A stretch of DNA of 5,063 bases from an uncultured Oscillospiraceae bacterium (lineage in GTDB: Bacteria; Bacillota; Clostridia; Oscillospirales; Oscillospiraceae). The notes beneath the pieces were generated by a model that did no database searches, was not told the DNA's origin, and saw only the letters and a list, made by a program, of their open reading frames with translations. Position numbers and translations under genes: made by a program. Every line of letters begins with the position of its first letter. Position 1 is the stretch's first letter. Of this stretch, positions 1 to 5,063 are shown in pieces. Location: contig CAJUEG010000128.1 in the NCBI GenBank assembly GCA_910584835.1, positions 1-5,063 on the forward strand. The letters run 5' to 3'.

Positions 1-992
1 TCGTCGGGCACCACCACCCGGCAGCTCTTGCCCTCCTCCAGCTCGGTGACGCTGACCACGTCGGCGGGGGCCAGGGCGGCGGCCACGTACTGCCCGGGGT
101 CGTCGGACCACTTGATGATGTCCACCTTCTCGCCGCGCAGCTCCTCCACCACGGCGTTGACCCGCTGGCCCCGGGGGCCCACGCAGGCGCCGATGGGGTC
201 CACGTTCTCGTCGTCGCTCCACACGGCCAGCTTGGTGCGGCTGCCCGCCTCCCGGGCGATGGACATGACCTGAACGGTGCCGTCGTAGATCTCGGGCACC
301 TCCAGCTCAAACAGGCGCTTGACCAGCCCCGGGTGGGTGCGGGAGATGAGCACCTGGGGCCCCCGGGTGGAGCGGCGCACCTCCACCACGTATACCCGCA
401 CCCGGTCGCCCTCGTGAATGACCTCGCCCTTGACCTGCTCGCCGGCGGACAAAAACGCGTCGGTGAACTCGGAGCCGGAGGTGAGGCGGATGGCCACCGA
501 GCCGTTGCGCTCGTCCACCCGGGTGACGGTGCCGGTGAGAATTTCGTGCTCCTTGGCGGAGAACTCGTCGAAAATCATCCCCCGCTCCGCCTCCCGCATG
601 CCCTGGATGATGACCTGGCGGGCGGTCTGGGCGGCGATGCGGCCAAAATTCTTGGGCTTGATCTCAATGCGCAGCACGTCCCCCAGCTGAGCCCTGGGCA
701 GGGCCTTCTGGGCGTCGTCCAGGCTGATTTCGGTGTGGGGATTGTCCACCGCCTCCACCACGTCCTTTTTGACGAACATGCGCACGGTCTCCAGTTCCTC
801 GTTGGCGTCCACCACCACGTTGTCGGTGATGCCCTCGTGATCCCGCTTGTAGGCGGCCACCAGGGCCTGGGTGATCTTCTCCAGCATGTAAGATTTGGGG
901 ATGCCCTTTTCCTTTTCAATATCGGAGATGGCGGCGAAAAATTCCTTGGCGTCCAGCTCCGTGCTCTTTGCGGCGATTTTTTTCTTAGCCAT
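1..992 (-). CDS. nusA: Transcription termination/antitermination factor NusA, 3' end outside window
   Basis: NusA binds RNA polymerase and nascent RNA in the cytoplasm and modulates pausing, intrinsic termination and antitermination. The window holds 330 complete residues. The N-terminal polymerase-binding domain covers roughly residues 10-130 and includes EKEKGIPKS, AYKRD and FGRIAAQTARQV. An S1 domain follows at about 150-218, ending in the typical ISRTHPGLVKRLFE. KH1 spans about 235-297, with YDGTVQVMSIAREAGSR and the GPRG turn at 272-275 followed by QRVNAVVEELRGEKVDI. KH2 begins near 305 and is cut before its GxxG loop. Bacillus NusA is about 370 residues, so some 30-50 residues are missing. 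The start at 992 has AAGGAG nine bases upstream and gives MAKKKIAAKST, a slightly longer lysine-rich N terminus than in Bacillus. The gene lies 14 bases behind rimP. The closest family alternative is none; the match is strong throughout. Confidence 0.97.
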   Translation of the reverse strand, partial: MAKKKIAAKSTELDAKEFFAAISDIEKEKGIPKSYMLEKITQALVAAYKRDHEGITDNVVVDANEELETVRMFVKKDVVEAVDNPHTEISLDDAQKALPRAQLGDVLRIEIKPKNFGRIAAQTARQVIIQGMREAERGMIFDEFSAKEHEILTGTVTRVDERNGSVAIRLTSGSEFTDAFLSAGEQVKGEVIHEGDRVRVYVVEVRRSTRGPQVLISRTHPGLVKRLFELEVPEIYDGTVQVMSIAREAGSRTKLAVWSDDENVDPIGACVGPRGQRVNAVVEELRGEKVDIIKWSDDPGQYVAAALAPADVVSVTELEEGKSCRVVVPD

Positions 993-1001
993 GTCGTTTA
1001 A

Positions 1002-1007
1002 CTCCTT
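1002..1007 (-). promoter_or_regulatory. nusA ribosome binding site overlapping the rimP stop
   Basis: On the minus strand the rimP stop and the nusA Shine-Dalgarno overlap as TGAAGGAG, nine bases before the nusA ATG. A ribosome ending on rimP would sit on the nusA initiation region, so translational coupling of the two cistrons is a reasonable inference. The motif also fixes the nusA start at 992. Confidence 0.85.
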
Positions 1008-1450
1008 CAAAACTCGACGTGCAGCCGCACCTGGGCCACATCTTTCTTGTCAAAGCGGGCGCCGTCCACCACGACGGCCCCGCCCTCATATCCGGCGAGA
1101 ACGCCGGAGACCTCCTTCCGGCCGTCCACGGGGCGGTAGAGCTTCACATCCACCTGCTGTCCCATGCACCGGGCAAAGTGCTCCGGCTTTTTCAGGACCC
1201 GGTCCAGTCCGGCGGAGGACACCTCAAAGGTATAGCTGCCCTGGATGGGGTCGGCGTCGTCCAGCGCATCGGACAGCGGGCGGGAGACCGCCTCGCAGCA
1301 GTCGATGTCCACGCCGCCCTCCCGGTCAATATAAACACGGAGAAACCATTCCCCGGCCTCCTTGACGTATTCCACGTCCCAGAGCGTGCAGCCGGCCCCC
1401 TCCACAATGGGAAGGGCCAGGGCGGCCACCGCGTCGGTCACCTTTGCCAT
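1007..1450 (-). CDS. rimP: Ribosome maturation factor RimP
   Basis: RimP is a cytoplasmic assembly factor for the 30S ribosomal subunit. This product has 147 residues, close to the usual 150. The N-terminal domain (about 1-82) shows LALPIVEGAGCTLWDVEYVKE, the strand WFLRVYIDREGGVDIDCCEAVSR and the family signature SSAGLDRVLKKPEHF at 78-92. The C-terminal SH3-like domain (about 93-147) includes VDVKLYRPVDGRKEVSGVL and ends FDKKDVAQVRLHVEF. In many homologues the signature reads S-P-G-L-D-R; here the proline is alanine (A80). The ATG at 1450 is preferred because AAGGAG lies seven bases upstream. An in-frame GTG at 1504 would add 18 residues that do not resemble RimP and has only a weak binding site. 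It is first in a rimP-nusA operon, which in Firmicutes usually continues with ylxR, infB and rbfA beyond the left edge. Confidence 0.95.
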   Translation of the reverse strand: MAKVTDAVAALALPIVEGAGCTLWDVEYVKEAGEWFLRVYIDREGGVDIDCCEAVSRPLSDALDDADPIQGSYTFEVSSAGLDRVLKKPEHFARCMGQQVDVKLYRPVDGRKEVSGVLAGYEGGAVVVDGARFDKKDVAQVRLHVEF

Positions 1451-1457
1451 GATGAGG

Positions 1458-1463
1458 CTCCTT
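1458..1463 (-). promoter_or_regulatory. rimP ribosome binding site
   Basis: The minus strand reads AAGGAG seven bases before the ATG at 1450. This strong site decides the start against the upstream in-frame GTG at 1504. Confidence 0.85.
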
Positions 1464-1546
1464 TCCAGTGCTGCTGTGTATTCTTCCTCGCTTCCGATTG
1501 TCACGCTCCGCCTGTTCTCAGCGCGCGGCTTCGCTCCAGCTCAGGC

Positions 1547-1580
1547 AAAGCCCAGTCCCGCTTCGCGGACCTTGGGCTTT
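1547..1580 (-). repeat. Imperfect inverted repeat in the rimP leader
   Basis: The outer arms AAAGCCCA (1547-1554) and TGGGCTTT (1573-1580) pair perfectly. The inner segments continue the stem with GTCC/CGC against GCG/GAC, with one bulged C on one side and two bulged bases on the other, closing on a TTC loop. No T-run follows directly on the minus strand, so it does not look like a simple terminator. It could be a leader hairpin or part of a dispersed intergenic repeat; copy number cannot be tested from this window. Confidence 0.6.
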
Positions 1581-1633
1581 TGTCCTCGCTGCGCTCCATC
1601 CGCGCTGCTCACGACGGCTCCGCGCTCCCTTCC

Positions 1634-1670
1634 AAAAGAAAGAGTGAGGCGCGCGCCTCACTCCTTTCTT
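1634..1670 (-). terminator. Intrinsic terminator or leader attenuator hairpin, possibly bidirectional
   Basis: Positions 1642-1663 form a perfect 22-bp palindrome with arm GAGTGAGGCGC. It extends by six more pairs (AAGAAA at 1636-1641 with TTTCTT at 1665-1670) if C1664 is bulged. On the minus strand the stem is followed by TTTCTTTT (1641-1634), a standard intrinsic-terminator layout. On the plus strand a weaker tail, CTTTCTTACTTT, follows. It lies after the hydrolase gene but also just downstream of the promoter predicted at 1688-1716. It may therefore end hydrolase transcription, attenuate rimP-nusA, or both. Confidence 0.65.
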
Positions 1671-1687
1671 ACTTTAACATTCAAGTC

Positions 1688-1716
1688 ATTCTACCACGCA
1701 CAGCGGCGGATTGCAA
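1688..1716 (-). promoter_or_regulatory. Sigma-A-type promoter for rimP-nusA
   Basis: The minus strand shows a -35 box TTGCAA (1711-1716), a 17-base spacer, and a -10 box TAGAAT (1688-1693) preceded by TGG, which makes an extended -10. The predicted start is near 1681. It is the best promoter seen upstream of rimP. Its odd feature is that a terminator-like hairpin begins about 11 bases after the predicted start. Confidence 0.65.
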
Positions 1717-1727
1717 CCCCCCGCGCG

Positions 1728-1756
1728 AAAATTTTTCCCGGCTTTCGCTCCGGAAA
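1728..1756 (-). terminator. Weak hairpin just after the hydrolase stop
   Basis: On the minus strand TTTCCGG (1756-1750) can pair with CCGGGAAA (1741-1734) across an eight-base loop with one bulged G. A short AATTTT follows. The stem is short and the T-run only four bases, so this is at best a weak terminator for the hydrolase gene. The palindrome at 1642-1663 is far stronger. Confidence 0.3.
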
Positions 1757-1765
1757 GGGAGGAGA

Positions 1766-2647
1766 TCAGGGCCGGTAGCCGTCGCGGACAAAGGGCGGGG
1801 CGATTTCCGCGGCGGTGAGCGGGGCATACCGGGAGGGGCGGCGGTAGGCGTTGCCGTGGACCTCGGTCTCCCGGTACCGGCGCAGCCGCTCCAGGTCGAG
1901 CCGGGCCAGATAGACGCCCTCCGCCCCGCCCGCCTGCAAAATGCAGGTGTCCCGGGAGTCATCCAATTCGGGCAGGTAGGCCACGCCGTCAAATACGGTG
2001 GAAATTCCGTTGCAGTCGGGCACGCCCTGGGGATAATTACAGGTGGCGACGGCCAGCATATTCTCAAAGGCCCTGGCGCGCAGCTGGGAGAGGCGGTTGA
2101 TCTCCATGGGGCAGGCGTTGGGGACCAGGATGAGCTCGGCGCCCTTGAGCATGAGGATGCGGGCGCTCTCAGGGAACTCCCGGTCATAGCAGATCATGGC
2201 CCCCACCTTCACCGGGCCGCAGGCGGTGTCCAGCTCGGACACAAAGAAGTCCTCGCCGGGGGTCAGATGGCGCTCCGCGTCGAAGTCGCAGGTGTGCACC
2301 TTGGCGTAGGCAAGCCGCTGCCGGCCAAAGCGGTCAAAGAGGAGCAGGGTGTTGCGGGGGCCGCCCTCGTGCTCCTCCAGCAGGGTGACGGCAATGGCCA
2401 TGGACAGGTCCCGGGCCAGGGCCTGAAAGGCGCGGGCAAAGCCGCCGCCGGCGGGAATGGCGCGGGCGGTCCACTCCTGCGCGGGCCGGCCGCAGATCTG
2501 GTAGCCGCAGCTCCACATCTCAGGGAACAGGGCGATGTCGGCCCCCAGCTCCTTGGCCTTTTTGCAGGCGGCCAGCCCCTTTTCCAGGTTGCCCTCCAGG
2601 GCGGAGCAGGGGGCGAGCTGCAAAAGGGCGATGTTCAGCGTATTCAT
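1766..2647 (-). CDS. Carbon-nitrogen hydrolase (nitrilase superfamily amidase), substrate unknown
   Basis: The 293-residue product has the full nitrilase-superfamily fold length. All three catalytic positions are visible: Glu43 in ALFPEMW, Lys116 in AYAKVHTCDF, and nucleophile Cys153 in GAMICYDREFPES. The conserved late segment RARAFENMLAVATCNYPQG (about 190-208) is also present. Members cleave C-N bonds of amides or N-carbamoyl compounds in the cytoplasm. The KVH...LTPG and CYDREFPE context resembles amidases of the carbamoylputrescine/omega-amidase type rather than true nitrilases, but I cannot assign a substrate. The protein has 11 cysteines, which fits a reducing cytoplasm. No signal peptide is seen. 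The ATG at 2647 is chosen because AAGGAGG lies seven bases upstream; an in-frame start at 2713 would lie upstream of the predicted promoter's -10 region. It stands alone between rimP-nusA and divergent polA, so neighbours give no pathway clue. Confidence 0.92.
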   Translation of the reverse strand: MNTLNIALLQLAPCSALEGNLEKGLAACKKAKELGADIALFPEMWSCGYQICGRPAQEWTARAIPAGGGFARAFQALARDLSMAIAVTLLEEHEGGPRNTLLLFDRFGRQRLAYAKVHTCDFDAERHLTPGEDFFVSELDTACGPVKVGAMICYDREFPESARILMLKGAELILVPNACPMEINRLSQLRARAFENMLAVATCNYPQGVPDCNGISTVFDGVAYLPELDDSRDTCILQAGGAEGVYLARLDLERLRRYRETEVHGNAYRRPSRYAPLTAAEIAPPFVRDGYRP

Positions 2648-2654
2648 GGCGGTT

Positions 2655-2661
2655 CCTCCTT
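2655..2661 (-). promoter_or_regulatory. Hydrolase ribosome binding site
   Basis: The minus strand reads AAGGAGG seven bases before the ATG at 2647. It is a near-ideal Shine-Dalgarno and decides this start over the in-frame upstream codon at 2713. Confidence 0.85.
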
Positions 2662-2686
2662 GCCGGAAATACGGGCTCTGCCCAAC

Positions 2687-2715
2687 AGTATAGCACGGTC
2701 TGCCGCCGGACACAA
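2687..2715 (-). promoter_or_regulatory. Sigma-A-type promoter for the carbon-nitrogen hydrolase
   Basis: The minus strand shows TTGTGT (2710-2715), a 17-base spacer and TATACT (2687-2692), with TGC immediately before the -10 (extended -10). The predicted start is near 2680, giving a leader of about 33 bases. A small GGGC-AGA-GCCC hairpin (2673-2683) would overlap the 5' end of the mRNA. Confidence 0.7.
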
Positions 2716-2748
2716 GCCGGCCCGGGTATGGGAACGGCGGCCCCGCCC

Positions 2749-2777
2749 TTGCGCCCGCTTAAAAATAATGGTATAAT
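2749..2777 (+). promoter_or_regulatory. Sigma-A-type promoter for polA
   Basis: TTGCGC (2749-2754), a 17-base spacer and a perfect TATAAT (2772-2777) preceded by TGG give a strong extended -10 promoter. The predicted start is near 2784, about 40 bases before the polA ATG. It diverges from the hydrolase promoter; the two -35 boxes are 33 bases apart, so both polymerases could probably not load freely at once. Confidence 0.75.
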
Positions 2778-2812
2778 CAAACGCTGTCATCCGCCGCGTT
2801 CAATCAAACTGT

Positions 2813-2818
2813 GAGGTG
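2813..2818 (+). promoter_or_regulatory. polA ribosome binding site
   Basis: GAGGTG lies six bases before the ATG at 2825 and is fully complementary to the downstream half of the anti-Shine-Dalgarno. It favours ATG 2825 over the in-frame ATG at 2834, which would also remove residues next to the first nuclease aspartate. Confidence 0.65.
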
Positions 2819-2824
2819 TCCCCT

Positions 2825-5063
2825 ATGAAGCTAATGGTCATCGACGGCAATTCCATCGTCAACCGGGCCTTTTACGGCGTCAGCCAGAACCTGACCACCC
2901 GGGAGGGCCTGCCCACCAACGCCATTTTCGGCTTCCTCAACATCCTGTTCAAGCTGCTGGACGAGGAACAGCCCGAAGGGCTGGCGGTGGCCTTCGATAT
3001 GCGCGCCCCCACCTTCCGCCACAAGGCGTTTGCCGGGTACAAGGCCCAGCGCAAGGGGATGCCGGAGGAGCTGGCCGTCCAGATGCCGGTGCTGAAGGAG
3101 GTGCTGGACGCCATGAACATCCGCCGCTGCGAGCTGGAGGGCTGGGAGGCGGACGACCTTCTGGGCACCATGGCCCGGGTGAATGGGGACCAGGGCGGGG
3201 ACACGGTGATCGTCACCGGGGACAAGGACGCCCTGCAATTGATTGACGGCCGCACCACGGTCAAGCTGGTGTCCACCCGCATGGGCCAGACCACCACCCG
3301 CAACGTCACGCCGGAGGAGTTCCGGGCGGAGTACGGCTTCGACCCCATCCACATGATCGACCTGAAGGCGCTGATGGGGGATTCCTCGGACAACTACCCC
3401 GGCGTGAAGGGGGTGGGGGAGAAGACCGCCCTGGCCCTGATCCGGCAGTACCAGACGGTGGACGCCGTCTATGAGAAGCTGCCGGACATCGACGCCAAGC
3501 CCGGCGTCATCAAAAAGCTCGCCGAGGGGGAGGCGGACGCCCGGCTGAGCTATGACCTGGCGGTCATCCGCACCGACGCGCCCATGGGCTTTTGCCCGGA
3601 GGACGCGGCGCGAAAGCCCTTCAACGAACCCATTTTGTATGAAAAGCTGCTGAACCTGGAGTTCAGCAAGCTCATCGATAAGCTGAAGCTCACCCCCGGC
3701 CCCGCGGCCGCCGCCCCCGAGGGGGAGCCGGAGGAGGTCCGGGTGGACATCGTGGCGCTGCGCACGGTTCGGGAGTTTGAGGAGGCCCGCGCCAGATGGG
3801 AGGCGGCGGAACACGTCACCGTCCACCCCCTGCCCGGGCTGGAGGGGGTGTCGGTGGTGGCGCCGGAGGACGGCGGCCATATATATCACTACGACGTCCG
3901 CTGGGGGAGCTATGAGGGGGACTACCGCGCCGTGCTGGAGGCGCTGTTTTCCGGGCGGGTGAAAAAGGCGGCCCATGGGGTCAAGGAGCTGTGCCGCGCC
4001 CTGCTGGACGAGGGGGTGGAGCCGGAGGGCTTCGTATTCGACACCGAGCTGGCGGCCTACCTCCTCGACCCCACCGCGGGGAGCTACGAGATCAGGAAGC
4101 TGGCCGCGTCCTACTTTAAAAAGGCGGTGGAGCAGAACACCGCGTTCAAGGAGGGGGAGCAGTTTTCCCTCCTCGACGACGATTTGAAAGCGCAGACCGC
4201 CTGGTATGAGGACGCGGCGTGGATTGACGCCTTTTACAGCCTGTTCAAACCCAGGCTGGAGGAGCTGGGCCTGCTTGACCTGCTGACGGACATCGAGCTG
4301 CCCCTGTGCCCGGTGCTGGCCCGGATGGAGAAGGCAGGGGTGCTGGTGGACGGCCAGGCGCTGGCCGACTTCGGCAAACAGCTCCAGCTGGGCATCGACA
4401 CGCTGACCGCGGAGATCTACGGCCTGGCCGGGGAGGAGTTCAATATCCTCTCCCCCAAGCAGCTGGGCCATATCCTGTTCGACAAGCTGGGCCTGCCGCC
4501 GGTGAAAAAGACCAAGACCGGCTGGTCCACCAACGTGGACGTGCTGGAGAAGCTGCGCCCCCGCCACGAGATTGTGGGGAGGGTGCTGGACTACCGCCAG
4601 CTCACCAAGCTCAACTCCACCTATGTGGAGGGGCTGGGCAAGGTCATCGGGGCCGACGGGCGCATCCACACCAGCTTCCAGAACACCGTCACCGCCACCG
4701 GGCGGCTGTCCTCCACAGAGCCCAATCTTCAAAATATCCCCGTGCGCACCCCCCTGGGGGCGGAGATGCGGAAAATGTTCACAGCCCCGCGGGGAAAGGT
4801 TCTGGTAGACGCGGACTACTCCCAGATCGAGCTGAGGCTGCTGGCCCACATGTCCGGGGACCAGGCCATGATCGCGGGCTTCAACAGCGGGGTGGATATC
4901 CACACCGTCACCGCCTCCCAGGTGTTCGGGCTGCCCCAGGACGCGGTGCCCCCGGAGCTGCGCCGGGCGGCCAAGGCGGTGAACTTCGGCATCGTGTACG
5001 GCATCTCGGCCTACTCCCTGTCGGAGGACATCCACGTCACCGTGGCCCAGGCCAAGGAGTATA
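2825..5063 (+). CDS. polA: DNA polymerase I, 3' end outside window
   Basis: DNA polymerase I fills gaps and removes RNA primers in replication and repair. The window holds 746 residues without a stop; family members are about 850-900. The 5' nuclease (about 1-285) looks intact: D7 (VIDGN), D58 (FDMRAP), E108/D110/D111 (GWEADD), D133/D135 (GDKDAL), D186/D189 (GDSSDN), then the helix-hairpin-helix GVKGVGEKTA. A Pro/Ala/Glu-rich linker lies near 290-305. The 3'-5' exonuclease-like domain (about 305-475) is degenerate: the first DxE motif is replaced by HVTVHPLPG (330-338). The FDTELAAYLL segment (405-414) corresponds to a structural element, not to that motif. The polymerase domain follows, with KKTKTGWST, TATGRLSSTEPNLQNIP (623-639), motif A DYSQIELR with catalytic D664, and the O-helix R713, K717, F721, Y725. 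Motif C is beyond the edge. Phe at 721 matches E. coli Phe762. Confidence 0.97.
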   Translation, partial: MKLMVIDGNSIVNRAFYGVSQNLTTREGLPTNAIFGFLNILFKLLDEEQPEGLAVAFDMRAPTFRHKAFAGYKAQRKGMPEELAVQMPVLKEVLDAMNIRRCELEGWEADDLLGTMARVNGDQGGDTVIVTGDKDALQLIDGRTTVKLVSTRMGQTTTRNVTPEEFRAEYGFDPIHMIDLKALMGDSSDNYPGVKGVGEKTALALIRQYQTVDAVYEKLPDIDAKPGVIKKLAEGEADARLSYDLAVIRTDAPMGFCPEDAARKPFNEPILYEKLLNLEFSKLIDKLKLTPGPAAAAPEGEPEEVRVDIVALRTVREFEEARARWEAAEHVTVHPLPGLEGVSVVAPEDGGHIYHYDVRWGSYEGDYRAVLEALFSGRVKKAAHGVKELCRALLDEGVEPEGFVFDTELAAYLLDPTAGSYEIRKLAASYFKKAVEQNTAFKEGEQFSLLDDDLKAQTAWYEDAAWIDAFYSLFKPRLEELGLLDLLTDIELPLCPVLARMEKAGVLVDGQALADFGKQLQLGIDTLTAEIYGLAGEEFNILSPKQLGHILFDKLGLPPVKKTKTGWSTNVDVLEKLRPRHEIVGRVLDYRQLTKLNSTYVEGLGKVIGADGRIHTSFQNTVTATGRLSSTEPNLQNIPVRTPLGAEMRKMFTAPRGKVLVDADYSQIELRLLAHMSGDQAMIAGFNSGVDIHTVTASQVFGLPQDAVPPELRRAAKAVNFGIVYGISAYSLSEDIHVTVAQAKEY

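Larger units (their letters stand above)
1451..1681 (-). other. Non-coding leader of the rimP-nusA transcript
   Basis: If transcription starts near 1681, as the promoter at 1688-1716 predicts, rimP carries an untranslated leader of about 230 bases. It contains the terminator-like palindrome (1634-1670), a second hairpin (1547-1580), and a stretch rich in GAGCG/CGCTC words. No convincing gene is visible. Short open frames occur (for example 1501-1599, 32 codons) but lack ribosome binding sites and family resemblance. No riboswitch class was recognised. Confidence 0.6.

Noticed and set aside
333..1001. A 222-codon plus-strand frame opposite nusA.
   Set aside because: nusA is unmistakable on the minus strand. 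This frame has no domain, and its composition is that of an antisense reading.
1451..1504. A GTG start at 1504 adding 18 residues to RimP.
   Set aside because: The added residues do not look like RimP, and the strong AAGGAG at 1458-1463 points to the ATG at 1450.
1475..1507. A possible second rimP promoter (GTGACA followed by AT-richer GAATACAC) on the minus strand.
   Set aside because: The -35 is good, but no -10 at 16-18 bases matches TATAAT at more than about three positions.
1518..1661. A 47-codon minus-strand frame starting at GTG 1661 with AAAGGAG next to it.
   Set aside because: The Shine-Dalgarno touches the start codon, leaving no spacer. The start lies inside the palindrome, and the product has no recognisable features.
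1527..1751. Near-identical words GGCTTCGCTCC (1527-1537) and GGCTTTCGCTCC (1740-1751) flanking the intergenic region, considered as element ends.
   Set aside because: The match is short, in a GC-rich context with many similar words, and there is no target duplication or transposase. Chance is the better explanation.
1019..2776. A 585-codon plus-strand open frame across rimP, the intergenic region and the hydrolase.
   Set aside because: It is antisense to two recognised genes, runs through hairpins and promoters, and shows the low-complexity composition of a shadow frame.
2831..5035. A 734-codon open frame on the minus strand opposite polA.
   Set aside because: polA is certain from its motifs. 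The antisense frame is open only because of GC-rich third positions; its product is a His/Gly/Val/Leu-rich mixture with no family resemblance.

Overview
The window reads as ordinary chromosomal housekeeping DNA from a GC-rich member of the Clostridia. The best guess is an Oscillospiraceae-type gut anaerobe in the Flavonifractor / Pseudoflavonifractor / Intestinimonas range. That guess rests on the strong G/C preference at third codon positions, Firmicutes-style ribosome binding sites (AAGGAG, AAGGAGG), the rimP-nusA order, and a DNA polymerase I whose proofreading domain has decayed as in Bacillus-type enzymes. No name search was possible, so the genus is inference.

Layout. Positions 1-1450 (minus strand) hold the start of the classic translation/transcription-factor operon: rimP (complete) followed 14 bases later by nusA, which runs off the left edge inside its second KH domain. 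Positions 1451-1765 hold no convincing gene. They carry a good minus-strand promoter (about 1688-1716), a perfect 22-bp palindrome followed by a T-rich run (1634-1670), a second hairpin (1547-1580) and the remaining rimP leader. Positions 1766-2647 (minus) encode a complete nitrilase-superfamily carbon-nitrogen hydrolase with Glu-Lys-Cys catalytic residues; its substrate cannot be assigned. Positions 2648-2824 form a divergent promoter region with one promoter facing the hydrolase and one facing polA. Positions 2825-5063 (plus) encode DNA polymerase I, complete through its 5' nuclease and degenerate exonuclease domains and cut by the right edge just after polymerase motif B.

How the parts fit. 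RimP (30S maturation) and NusA (elongation, pausing and termination) are made from one transcript with tightly spaced, probably coupled cistrons. The hydrolase appears to be a separate single-gene unit, and polA is transcribed in the opposite direction. The most interesting non-coding structure is the terminator-like palindrome placed directly after the presumed rimP-nusA start site. It may simply end hydrolase transcription, or it may be an attenuator through which NusA limits its own synthesis. No CRISPR, transposase, phage, toxin, RNA gene or unknown multi-gene system is visible, and I do not see an undescribed system here.
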